DNA of 64,000 nt from Tolypothrix tenuis PCC 7101 (GTDB lineage: Bacteria > Cyanobacteriota > Cyanobacteriia > Cyanobacteriales > Nostocaceae), in the NCBI RefSeq assembly GCF_002368295.1, contig NZ_AP018248.1:2353977-2417976 (forward strand). Direction: 5' to 3'. Position 1 is the stretch's first letter; every line of letters starts with the position of its first letter. Shown here in pieces: positions 34,224-43,700 of the stretch. Under the pieces are notes generated by a model. It was given only the letters and a program-made list of their open reading frames with translations. It was not told where the DNA came from and did not search any database. Position numbers and translations under genes: made by a program.

Positions 34224-34493
34224 TCAATCAAGAGACCTTTTAGCAATATCTTCGATATTTACATCAAAGTGATTCATTAATACTACACTCCAATATAAAA
34301 GCCCGCTTAATTTTTTGGTGAGCTTTTCGCGGTCTATTGGCTTAAAATCTACCAATAATTTGTCTATCATTTCGTTAATTTCCTCAGCTTGTGTTAATAC
34401 CATTCCTGCTGTGGAGGAAATTTTTACTTCATAGTTATAATCACTATCATTATTAGTCGCTTCTACTTTTTTTTGATAATCGTGTAATTGCAT
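34224..34493 (-). CDS. Small protein, possibly a degenerate MazG-like fold
   Basis: This 89-aa acidic protein ends with EKLTKKLSGLLYWSVVLMNHFDVNIEDIAKRSL, which resembles the helical end of MazG-type nucleotide pyrophosphohydrolases (ELxDxLxYLxxLAxxLGIDLExA). The paired acidic metal ligands expected at the EExxD position appear replaced (KKLSG), so catalysis is doubtful. It is convergent with nifT and stands alone. I give the fold only as a possibility. Confidence 0.55.
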   Translation of the reverse strand: MQLHDYQKKVEATNNDSDYNYEVKISSTAGMVLTQAEEINEMIDKLLVDFKPIDREKLTKKLSGLLYWSVVLMNHFDVNIEDIAKRSLD

Positions 34494-34719
34494 GGTTAGT
34501 TACACCTTGAGTTAATGTAGTAAATAATAGTTGCAATTATTTAGTAATATTGTTCACACAGTTGAAAGCAGCATTATATCTCATGTAAAGAATTTACAGC
34601 ATCGGCATTTGTCTGGAATTACGTGTTTGTAGGTAAATGAAGCAGACAGGACACAACAATGTTGTGCCCTTCAAACATCCTTTGATATCATTTCCGCCTA
34701 ATGATTGATTTTGAATTTT

Positions 34720-34764
34720 GCGGAAAGTCTGAGCGGAGGTTTCCTCCGCTCAGAACTTTCCAAG
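34720..34764. terminator. GCGGAAAGT...ACTTTCCAAG hairpin repeat, copy 2
   Basis: Outer arms GGAAAGT and ACTTTCC enclose a strong inner hairpin, TCTGAGCGGAGG against CCTCCGCTCAGA. It lies 19 bp beyond the stop of the PotD-like gene and could end that transcript. It belongs to the same repeat family as 16937-16984. Confidence 0.6.
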
Positions 34765-34782
34765 AGAGAATTTTGAATTGAT

Positions 34783-35934
34783 TCATCCTTGCTTGATTTT
34801 GGTAAACAAAGTTTCGTATTGCTTTGTGGCTGAATCAGATAAGGGAAGCAAAAATTCACTTTTATCGAAAACTGCAGGATTATTCACTAAAAGATTGAGT
34901 AATGGTTCCTGAATATCTGCAGCTGCAATATTTGTAGCAGTTGGCGAGTTAGTTTTGGTGAGAATCGCAATTTGTTTAGCGATCGCGGGTTGTAAACAAA
35001 AATCTATCCATCTATTTAATAAATCATCTTTAACAGCACCTTTGGGGCGTACCCATAAATCGGCCCATAATGATGTTCCCGATTGGGGGATAACTGCTGC
35101 TAGTTGCGGATAACGCAATAATACTGGTGTTGCATCCTCAGACCAAGCAAGTGCTAGCCAGGTGTCACCAACAATTAAAGGTTCTAGGTAGGTTCGAGAA
35201 TCGTAGAATTTAACTTGTTGATTTAATGTCCGCAGTTCTGTTTCCAAGTTTGGTACTTGCTCAAGATTCTCGGTATTGTAAGATTTTCCTAATTTCTTTA
35301 AAACTAGACCAATTACTTCTCGTGGGTGATTGAGTAAAGAAATGTGCGATCGCAATTCCTCTCGCCACAAATCACTCCAATCTTGGGGTTTCCATCCCAA
35401 TTCTTGAAACTTCTGGCGGTTATAAATTAATACTGTATTACCCCAACGGTAAGGAGCTGCCCAAACTTTCCCTTGTGGATCGGGATTACCTTGGTCGTTG
35501 CGCGTTACCAGTTGCTTCCACTTTTCATCTATAGCCGACCATTGTTTGATTTGTCCTTGATTTATTGGCTCAACTAGGTTTTGTTGAATCGCCGCTTTCA
35601 GCCAATAATCTCCCAATGTGACTATGTCAGCTACGGGTGTTTTTTGGTTTTGCTGAAATGGGATAAACCGACTCCATCCTTGTTCATCACTAGTTTTTGG
35701 CTTTTCCTGCCAACTTTGCAATTGTTTGAATAAATCTTGTATTTGATCAACAGGAGTAAACTTAGACTCTACCTGTCGCTGTAAGTTCTTCTGAAATTCA
35801 TTAACTACCTGGCCGGGTATGGAACCTTTTAATAGCTGTACTTTCAGCTGCGTCCGGTTGCTTCCACCACAGCCAATAAGTAGTTGTGAAATTGCCAGTG
35901 TACCTGTGGCTAATAAAAACGACCGTCGATCCAT
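34783..35934 (-). CDS. PotD-like extracellular solute-binding lipoprotein
   Basis: This 383-aa protein is a periplasmic binding protein of the spermidine/putrescine type. The N-terminus has DRRSFLLATGTLAISQLLIGCGG, that is, a twin-arginine-like start and a lipobox ending at Cys22. Downstream it shows VADIVTLGDYWLKAAIQQNLVEPI and KVWAAPYRWGNTVLIYNR, typical of PotD/ferric-binding folds. No permease or ATPase gene is adjacent, so the transporter partner is elsewhere or it has another role. Substrate cannot be deduced. Confidence 0.82.
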   Translation of the reverse strand: MDRRSFLLATGTLAISQLLIGCGGSNRTQLKVQLLKGSIPGQVVNEFQKNLQRQVESKFTPVDQIQDLFKQLQSWQEKPKTSDEQGWSRFIPFQQNQKTPVADIVTLGDYWLKAAIQQNLVEPINQGQIKQWSAIDEKWKQLVTRNDQGNPDPQGKVWAAPYRWGNTVLIYNRQKFQELGWKPQDWSDLWREELRSHISLLNHPREVIGLVLKKLGKSYNTENLEQVPNLETELRTLNQQVKFYDSRTYLEPLIVGDTWLALAWSEDATPVLLRYPQLAAVIPQSGTSLWADLWVRPKGAVKDDLLNRWIDFCLQPAIAKQIAILTKTNSPTATNIAAADIQEPLLNLLVNNPAVFDKSEFLLPLSDSATKQYETLFTKIKQG

Positions 35935-36703
35935 CGATTATGGGATATGTGATGTTGCATTATACCTATGTTAAGCATTGAAACACCAGAATTTTCACAA
36001 CCTGACCTCTTGAGGGAACACCAAAAATTAAATGTTAACTGTCAACAGTCAACGGTTAACAGTCAACCACAGCTTCCTAAATTTTTATCCTACTTTTGAT
36101 AGATGTGGAAATTTGCTTGTGCTTGCTGTAATTGATACAGGCTAATGCTTTTGTACTTTTTCTTAATTGGCTGAATTACGCAACTGAGCTTGCTTTCTCT
36201 GCTTTATGGTCGAATCACATGATTTGTAGAGAATGTATCCCCCGCATATTTGATTGATATTGTCCTACAAACTCCTGACCTGAGAGAGGCGCGATCGCGC
36301 CGGGAATGGCTGACTCGGCTTTACCTTAGTAATAGCATTGCATAAGCTTTCGTGTGTAACTCTTCTGGGAATTACACACCTGTCTAACTAAGATTTTTGC
36401 GTCTCAGTTTAACTAAATTATGCTGCTAAAATCACGAAAATGGCTATAGTAGTTGGTTTTTGGGCAGGAAAATCTTCACTTATCTCTATTTTATTGAATT
36501 TATCGCAAAATTAATCCCAAAAACTTAAATTTACTCAACAAAATTATGAGAGCTACTAAGGAAAATATTTAGATATATTGATAAGTAATGACTTTAGTTT
36601 CACAATCCAACAGAAGTTGGCAAAAATTAAATAATTCATAAGTATATTTAAGGTCGGCAGTAAATTGAATAACATAGAGAAAATATGCGGATTAGGGTAT
36701 TAA
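35935..36703. other. Gene-free interval with GTTAAC repeats and a hairpin
   Basis: No credible gene is seen in 769 bp. It holds a cluster of GTTAAC/GTCAAC repeats (36033-36068), a HIP1-centred GGCGCGATCGCGCC palindrome near 36288, and a perfect 8-bp hairpin, GTGTGTAA...TTACACAC, at 36352-36379. The rest is AT-rich. Confidence 0.6.
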
Positions 36704-37078
36704 ATGGAGCCATTACAAAAGCAGATCACGACTTTGAGCCATAAGCTGGATAACCTCTGCCAAGTGATTGAGGAGCTTGATGGTAAAGTGACTCAAACTC
36801 TATCAGAATGCTCTTTAGCTAAAACCCAGGCAAGAGATAGTTATTCAGACAATACCGAAGCTGTACATTATCAGTTCCGGGGGAATCTTAATTACAATCC
36901 TGAAATGGAACATAAGGATGTATTGGCTGATGGCATTTACAGCGATATGAATCGTCAAGGAGGAGAAAAAACTATCTCCCCAGAAATTCAAATACAAAGA
37001 CTAACAGCACAATTAACTGCAGCGTACAATCGCATTGCAGCCTTAGAAGAACAATTACTCCGAGAAAGAATTCACTAA
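36704..37078 (+). CDS. Hypothetical coiled-coil protein, 124 aa
   Basis: The family is not recognised. The N-terminal 45 residues (LQKQITTLSHKLDNLCQVIEEL) and the C-terminal 35 (IQRLTAQLTAAYNRIAALEEQLL) are predicted coiled coils, separated by a polar, probably disordered middle. No signal peptide or membrane segment is visible. It is isolated and followed by AT-rich repeat-like DNA. Function unknown. Confidence 0.7.
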   Translation: MEPLQKQITTLSHKLDNLCQVIEELDGKVTQTLSECSLAKTQARDSYSDNTEAVHYQFRGNLNYNPEMEHKDVLADGIYSDMNRQGGEKTISPEIQIQRLTAQLTAAYNRIAALEEQLLRERIH

Positions 37079-37280
37079 TTTGTCCAACAATTTTAGATTT
37101 TAGATTGACCCCATGCCTTCTACGGGGTTTTAAATTTTGGATGTTTAATTTTTTCCCAAATCAATCAGTAGCTTGTAGCTTAAATATTTCACAATTTCAA
37201 TCCAAAGTTTTCGATTTAAAATCTAAATTTGGTGATTTTTGTAACCTGATAAACCGTCACTTGCTGAGTCTTGAGATCCG

Positions 37281-38465
37281 CTATAGTTGATTGAATCTGC
37301 TCAATCTCTCAAGTTGTTTTTCGATGGCTTCCAAAAGTTGGTTTTGCTGCCAATCTAGACTAAGATGAGCAGCGATCGCAGCTCCTCCAGCGCCCATACC
37401 TTCTTTCACAAAGCCCTGTTCGTAAGCCTGGAGTTGGGGATAACAAGAATCAGTAAAATTCAGTTGTGTAGCTAGTAAGGGTGGGGTTTCTCCACCCTTC
37501 ATTATGTCTTGTTTATCTAAACTGAGGGCTAATTCCACCGTTCCCCCAGTGGGATCTTCTGCTACCCAACGCGTTGTACCTACTACTACTTCTTCGGGTT
37601 GCCAAGATAAATTGTAAGCTTGGGCGATCGCATTAATTAAGGCATAAACAGCTAGCATTTGCGTCCCACCAGCCAGCAACACACCACAACTGCGACTAGC
37701 TGCGATCGCCATTCCCGCCACCACCACTTGCATGGGATCACCAACAGCTGCGATCAGTTCTAGAGGATCTACTTTGGATTGGTAATTGGTAATTGGTAAT
37801 TGGTAATTGGTAATTGGCGATTGGGGATTGCTTAGTCTTTGCCTCATTTTTTCCAAACCTGCTTGTACCAAGGCTGATTTTTGGTCATGGTTACAAATAG
37901 GATGGCTGCTGTTTACCTTGCCCTCGGCTGGTATGCCCAAGCCAGTTAAAATTGCTAAGGCGGTAGTTGTGCCACCAACCACACATTCTCCTAAAACTAA
38001 ATACCCATCTTGATTAGCAGCCAGTTTAGTACCCCAAAGCAACCCTTGTTCTAGCAAGTGCTTGACTGTTGCTAATTCCATTGCGTTACCTTGACTTAAA
38101 CACCTAGCAGGAAAGCCACCCAAATCGATTGTGGGTACTGCTGGGGTGTAGGGTAATCCTGCATTAAACAAATAAACAGATGTTTTCAGCGCTTCCACCA
38201 CAGCACGAGAAATGAGCACAGGCGACGCACCAGCCGCTAGTGGTGGTAGAGGATATTTGGCTTGGTGTTCAGCACCATAGTAGAGAAATTCTGCATCAGC
38301 ACAAGCTGTATACTTTCTATCTTCTGGAGTTTTTCCCGCCGCAGAAATCCCCGGAATCAAACCAGTTTCTGTAAATCCTAAAATACAAGCAAACACAGGT
38401 AAGCGATCGCGATACTTAGCAATCCAAGCTTCCCCCTGTGCTATTTGAGTATAAATACTAATCAT
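37281..38465 (-). CDS. UPF0284/CobT-like phosphoribosyltransferase family protein
   Basis: This 394-aa protein belongs to the cyanobacterial family related to CobT, the nicotinate-nucleotide:dimethylbenzimidazole phosphoribosyltransferase of B12 synthesis. It has VFACILGFTETGLIPGISAAGKTPEDRKYTACADAEFL, VLGECVVGGTTTALAIL and VLLAGGTQMLAVYALI. The frame opens at TTG 38477; the ATG at 38465 is preferred. About 18 residues (PITNYQLPITNYQ) near residue 220 are encoded by an in-frame STRR tract and are probably a surface insertion. Enzymatic activity is not proven for this family. Confidence 0.82.
   Translation of the reverse strand: MISIYTQIAQGEAWIAKYRDRLPVFACILGFTETGLIPGISAAGKTPEDRKYTACADAEFLYYGAEHQAKYPLPPLAAGASPVLISRAVVEALKTSVYLFNAGLPYTPAVPTIDLGGFPARCLSQGNAMELATVKHLLEQGLLWGTKLAANQDGYLVLGECVVGGTTTALAILTGLGIPAEGKVNSSHPICNHDQKSALVQAGLEKMRQRLSNPQSPITNYQLPITNYQSKVDPLELIAAVGDPMQVVVAGMAIAASRSCGVLLAGGTQMLAVYALINAIAQAYNLSWQPEEVVVGTTRWVAEDPTGGTVELALSLDKQDIMKGGETPPLLATQLNFTDSCYPQLQAYEQGFVKEGMGAGGAAIAAHLSLDWQQNQLLEAIEKQLERLSRFNQL
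37776..37829. repeat. In-frame STRR inside a coding region
   Basis: Tandem GGTAATT heptamers, 54 bp in total, lie within the UPF0284/CobT-like gene. They keep the reading frame open, adding PITNYQ-type residues. Confidence 0.88.
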
Positions 38466-38602
38466 TGGAGGGGTCAAGGGTCAAGGGTCAAAGGTCAAGG
38501 GTGAATGCGACTAAGCTTAGGTTCCTAATATTTGTGCGATTTGGTATAAAGTTCAATTACTATAAATCTGGACTCTGGACTTTTGACTTTTGACTCTTGT
38601 AC

Positions 38603-38622
38603 AGACGCGATTAATCGCGTCT
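38603..38622. terminator. AGACGCGATTAATCGCGTCT palindrome, copy 3
   Basis: This perfect 20-bp palindrome lies 17 bp beyond the stop of the DUF2232 gene. The position suits a terminator or 3' stabiliser; it is one of four family copies in the window. Confidence 0.55.
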
Positions 38623-38638
38623 CTGCAACTTTTGACTT

Positions 38639-39397
38639 TTATTCATAATCCATCAAAACTTGTACCCAGCGAGGCGGACGGGGGATAGGATTTCCCAGAC
38701 GATCCAACAACAGCCATGCTCCTATGTGGACTACAAACAAGTAGATAAAATTATTGAACATAATCAAAGCGATCGCTCCGATTTGTATCCAAAATGTACT
38801 GGGGTTGATTAATAATCCCAGCTTCAGAAATATCCACTCTAATAGTTCTGTTACTTGGTTAATTGCATAAATCCATAAGTCTTCACCGGATAGCACCGAC
38901 AAAAACCATACCCGAAAGAAAGCCCCTAAAGTCCCGAGTAACATACCCAAGTTAATAGAAACTATCCAAGGAACACGGCGATTCCATGCACTACCTAACA
39001 GCACGCCCATAAAACCATAGGGCATCACAAATAGTAAACTACGAACAGGGCCCATCAACACCCCTAGCAGCAAGCCAGATGTAACTGCTGCCATCCAAGC
39101 AGCGCGTCGCCCCCAACGCAGGTAGACTAGAGCGATCGGTACCGGAAAAAATATTTTTAATACCGGGCCCAAAGGAAAATAAAAATTAATAAACCAAATC
39201 AAACTCGCAGTACTAGCCAAAAACGCTGTTTCCACCATCCTTAAAGGTGCATCTACCTTTAATTGGGGAGGTTGCAGCGTGCTTTGATTGTCAAACTTGA
39301 GCGAATTGCCTTGTTTGTCTGACCGATTTTGCGGGGTTTGAGATTCAGGCGATGAACCAGGCTGTGGCTCATCTGGCAAAGAATCTAAAATGCTCAT
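38639..39397 (-). CDS. DUF2232-family multi-pass membrane protein
   Basis: This 252-aa protein has a disordered N-terminus of about 50 residues and then five to six membrane helices (TASLIWFINFYFPLGPVLKI, PYGFMGVLLGSAW, LIMFNNFIYLFVVHIGAWLLL). It fits the DUF2232/YybS-like family of membrane proteins of unknown function. The ATG at 39397 is preferred over TTG 39406. It starts 13 bp after the Crp-family gene, so the two form an operon. Confidence 0.82.
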   Translation of the reverse strand: MSILDSLPDEPQPGSSPESQTPQNRSDKQGNSLKFDNQSTLQPPQLKVDAPLRMVETAFLASTASLIWFINFYFPLGPVLKIFFPVPIALVYLRWGRRAAWMAAVTSGLLLGVLMGPVRSLLFVMPYGFMGVLLGSAWNRRVPWIVSINLGMLLGTLGAFFRVWFLSVLSGEDLWIYAINQVTELLEWIFLKLGLLINPSTFWIQIGAIALIMFNNFIYLFVVHIGAWLLLDRLGNPIPRPPRWVQVLMDYE

Positions 39398-39410
39398 ATT
39401 TGACAAGTAT

Positions 39411-40109
39411 TTAAACGATCATTCTTTCCAAGGCAGTCAAATCAGGAATACAAATAATATCTTGATCCCGTTTAATCAAGCCTTTCTTTTCTAGCCTTGT
39501 CAAGACTCGTGTTACTGTTTCTCGTGCCAACCCACTTAAACTGCTGAGTTCTCGATGCGGTAAATTAGGAATTTCTGTGCCTGTTTGTGCCTTTTTTCCC
39601 TGTCCTTCCGCCAAAAACAGCAAAGTATCAGCTACCCGTGATTGGCTGTCAGATTCCCGCAAGCGCAGTCTGCGATTGACTTGTCGCAAACGCCGCGCCA
39701 TGAGTTGAGCTAATCGCATTCCTGCCATAGGCTCTGTTTGAAGTAACTTGACAAAGTCCTGGGATGGCATACTACCAATAACAGTAGGTGTGAGGGTAAT
39801 GACATCGGTAGAGCGAGGTACTTCATCTAGTGCCGCCATTTCCCCAAACAGTTCACCTTTGCCAATAATATTTAATGTTACTTCTTTGCCTTCTAAATTA
39901 TAGGTACGAATTTTGACCCAACCATCAACAATGAAGTATACTGAACCACCCCAATCATTTTCTAGTAAAATTACTTGATTGGGTGGATGAGTACGGGTCA
40001 CAAAATGAGTGAGGGCTGTTTCCACAACCAACTCTGGTAGCCCTTGAAAAAAGGGAGTCGAGAGCATCCAGGGATTGGCAGGTGTTTGCAGGCTAAATCG
40101 GTCTTCCAT
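39411..40109 (-). CDS. Crp/Fnr-family transcriptional regulator
   Basis: This 232-aa regulator has an N-terminal cyclic-nucleotide-binding fold (VILLENDWGGSVYFIVDGWVKI, GELFGEMAALDEVPRSTDVITL) and a C-terminal winged HTH (LSSLSGLARETVTRVLTRLEKKGLI). The HTH recognition helix resembles Crp/NtcA types. The ligand pocket is of the Crp class but identity of the ligand, if any, cannot be read. It is the first gene of a pair with the DUF2232 protein. It is not NtcA by its N-terminus. Confidence 0.88.
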   Translation of the reverse strand: MEDRFSLQTPANPWMLSTPFFQGLPELVVETALTHFVTRTHPPNQVILLENDWGGSVYFIVDGWVKIRTYNLEGKEVTLNIIGKGELFGEMAALDEVPRSTDVITLTPTVIGSMPSQDFVKLLQTEPMAGMRLAQLMARRLRQVNRRLRLRESDSQSRVADTLLFLAEGQGKKAQTGTEIPNLPHRELSSLSGLARETVTRVLTRLEKKGLIKRDQDIICIPDLTALERMIV

Positions 40110-40791
40110 TACAAAATCTGAATTACATATTTATTAAATAAAGCTGTTGGATACACAACAAACGACAGTGTTATCTTTAAGCCTAAGCTATCAGAACACT
40201 TTACAAAAATAAAACTAAACTATGTTACACAAGAAAGCGACTCAAGAGTTGTTTTTTTAGTATTTAAAAACCTCAGGGAGTCTAGAAACGCCTCCTAAAG
40301 TTATTCTTTATGGGTAAACGCGATCGCCAACTCTTGACTTCCTAACCTCAGTAGACACATTAATGATACTCAAGGTAGTTAATTTTTGCTAACCTTATAC
40401 TCTTAACTTAACTGTTTGGGGATTTGGGACTGGGGACTGGGGATTGGGGATTGGGGATTGGGGATTGGGGATTGGGGATTGGGGATTGGGGATTGGGAAA
40501 AAGCAGGGGGCAGGGAGCAGGGGGCAAGGGGAAAAGAACTAATTACCGATTAACAATTACCAATTACCGATTACCAATTACCAATTACCAATTACCAATT
40601 ACCAATGCCCAATATCAATTTCTGCCCAAGGTCTATTGACGATAGCTTAAATTCCCATAATCTATAACATAAACATAATTGCACTTAGAAGTGCGATCGG
40701 GAGATTGGCAAAGCGCCAACCCGCGTAGCTTCAATAATTGTAAATTAATTTGCTTAAAGATTGACAGAAAGTTCTACCTAAGGTATATACA
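40110..40791. other. Intergenic region with two STRR tracts
   Basis: GGGGATT heptamers fill 40416-40497 and CCAATTA-type heptamers fill 40541-40612. A 216-bp open frame across them merely translates the repeat (GLGIGDWGLG) and is not a gene. The DNA left of 40416 is AT-rich with a TCGCTTTC/GAAAGCGA-like context but no clear signal. TTGGCAAAGCGCCAA near 40705 is a small hairpin before the next gene. Confidence 0.75.
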
Positions 40792-43700
40792 GTGACTTCT
40801 CGCGCAGATGAAATTCAAAGACTAATTGCAGATATTGACAATTTACTTGCCAGTAATGGTAAGCGCCTGTCTAAACTCCTGTCTAGTCAGGCGCAGGAGC
40901 CAAAAGAGGTTTTAGACCGAATTCGCGATTTTCTTGTGAGATTGGGAGAAAGTGATGTTTTGGCGAGTGATAGTCAAAACCAGCCCACAGAACAAAAACC
41001 GCGATCGCCTTTGTTAGCAAAATTTGTCGATCAAAATCTTCAGCAAGCTTCACAGCCAGCAAGTGAAGAACAGAGTACAACTCTGGGGCAAAATTTAAAT
41101 AGTGAAATCAAAGCTTTACTTCAGCCGCTACAAGCAGAATTAGCAACTTTGTTGCAAGAGCGAGCCACGCTAGTACAAGAAATTAGGCAATTAGAGCAAA
41201 GGCGGCTACATAGCTATTCCCTGACTCAGCAGTTAGCCACCCAAGAACAGATCATTAAAGAATTTTTAAAGGTGCTTGTTAGTCGCCTCATGCCTGCTTT
41301 AACCTCACAGTTAACACAGAGTTTAGCGAATTCTTCTGGTTCTACTGTAGCTAATAATACTAACTCTGAAACCGCCGCAGCGACACCTCAACCTTTCTTA
41401 CAATCCTCTGAGCAGATAGAGCAGCTAACTAGATTAGGTCAGGAATTCGACCAACGGTTATTATCACTTGATGGCACTTTAAATATCGTTTTTGAGGCAT
41501 TACAGCGCAATATTCGCACCTACCATGAATCCCTATCGCAAGCCCTGACAAGAATGCACGCTCAAGGGTTGCAAGGGGAACAAGTCATGGTGAGCTTTGT
41601 GAATAATTTGACGCATTATTTACAAGAATTTCCCCAACAGCCAGCATCTTTATCCACACCTAGGGAAGAAGTAATTCCAGCAACCCTAGAGCCAGATGAA
41701 ACTAAGGTTGAATTAGTCAATCAACCATTAGTAAATTTACCAGCGCCAGCAGAAAATACTCCACCTCCCGATGAGTTGGATGCAATGCTGTTGGAACTGA
41801 TTGCAGATGCGTCATCCTCTTTCGAGGCTCCTGATGCTGCAACACCAGCTACATTACAGTCAGATAGTTCTTCAGTAGATGAAGTAGATAAACTTTATGC
41901 CAGTTTGTTTGGTAAGAAAAATGAGACTCAGCCTATTGCAGAAATAGAGCCGCACCAAGTTGTTACTAATGAACTGTCGCCACCTGAAGCTGTTTTACCA
42001 TCAGAATTATCCACTGAGCCAGTGGAATCTGTAGATGTTGTTGTAGAAAAGCCAAACAATCTGGAGTTAGAGCCAACAGAAATTACTGTTGCAGAAGCAA
42101 GTCAAGAAACTTTAACTGCAGTCGAAAATTTACCTCCACCACCCACAGATTTATTTTCCCAAGAATGGGAAACGTTATTTTTTGATGAAACTCCACTAAC
42201 AACGCCACCAGTAGCCGCAGTTACAACCACAACCGAGGTTGCAGCTAATCAAGCTAATACCGATACAATTACATCCCTCACAGACTTGTTAGTTGAATTA
42301 GGCGATGATCACCAAGATGCGATCGCAGTTTCATCTCCACCAGCAGATGTCTCAAATTCAACAACAGTAATAGCTTCTAGCTCAAGGACAGAAGTTGAAA
42401 CTCACGATGAGCCGCCAGAAAACTCCTCAGATAGCTACATTCCAGCTTCGCCTAGAGAAAATTTGCTTTCTCTAGAGACTGCAGCTACCATGCCAGATAT
42501 TTCCTTGGATGATGAGCAGCTGCAGCTATTGGATCAAGATTTGGCTAACTTTGATGGGTTGCTAAATTCTCAGTCACCGCTAATCACCAGTTGGGTAAAT
42601 CGCAGCAATCAAGCCCAACAACAGCAAATTCAGGAAACTGTACCCCAGGAACCAGCAGAGGATCTGTCCCCCAATGCTTTGAATCAGACGGAAGCGCCTC
42701 AAATTACTCCCACTTCCTTCCCACAGCCAGAAGCTGAGTTTAACTTTAGCCCAATTATCGAAAAAAAAAAGGAAGAGACTTCAACTACAGCAACTTCTTC
42801 CTTGTCTGGTGCGCCCAGCCTCAATCAGCCAGAACCTGCACCGCAAAATACTCCAGACTCGAACTGGTATCTAGGAATTGATTTTGGTACAACAGGTATT
42901 TCCGCCGCACTTTTGGATCGCTCTACCTATGTTGTGTATCCTATTTACTGGTCAGCAGAAAATCCAGCAGGCGGTAGTGCTTTCCAGCAATCGTTTCGGT
43001 TACCAGCAGAAGTTTATCTACCTACGGCTTCTGGGCAAACAGCAGCCACATCACCACAGCCAGATCCCAAATTAAAAAGCACACTGTATTCTGCACAGTT
43101 GAAACCTTATTTACAAGTAGCCATTCCCTACAAGAGTGCTAGGCAAAAATGGGAACCCGTGCTGCAATTTAATGAATTTTCTGCGGGGCCTTTAGTTTGG
43201 GTAGTGCGATCGCTCGCTAAACTCCTCTTAACGCTCAAGTCGGATCGCCAAAGTACTACTCAAGGTTTAACTGCAACAGCGATAGGTTTAAAAGAGCCAG
43301 CTTTCCACAACATTATTAATAATATTGCAGGTGTCATCTGTACTTGCCCATCTAGTTGGTCAGAACAATATCGCTTTAATTTGCGAGAAGCTTTACTCAA
43401 TAGCAAATTAGTCAAACATCCACAGCAAGTCTTTTTTGTTGAGGAAGCGATCGCAAGTCTTTTGAGTGTACTCGATGCTGGTAATGGTGAAGCAGTACAG
43501 TTAAGCCATAGTCAAGGTTTACGTTCTGTACACAGCAACGAACAACCCCTAGTAGGCGATACCCTAGCCATCAATATTGGGGCTACCGCCACAGAAATGG
43601 CATTAGTTGATTTACCAGAAAACTTATCGCAATTTGCCCATAATGACTTCATGCTGCATAGCTTTGCTTATGCAGGTAAGGGCATTGAGCAAGATATTAT

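Noticed and set aside
36352..36379. Hairpin GTGTGTAA...TTACACAC as a riboswitch or small RNA
   Set aside because: Only one 8-bp stem is seen with no U-run or gene close downstream, so no RNA class is claimed.
40424..40639. 71-aa open frame
   Set aside because: It is a translation of GGGGATT heptamers (GLGIGDWGLG repeats) and has no independent coding support.
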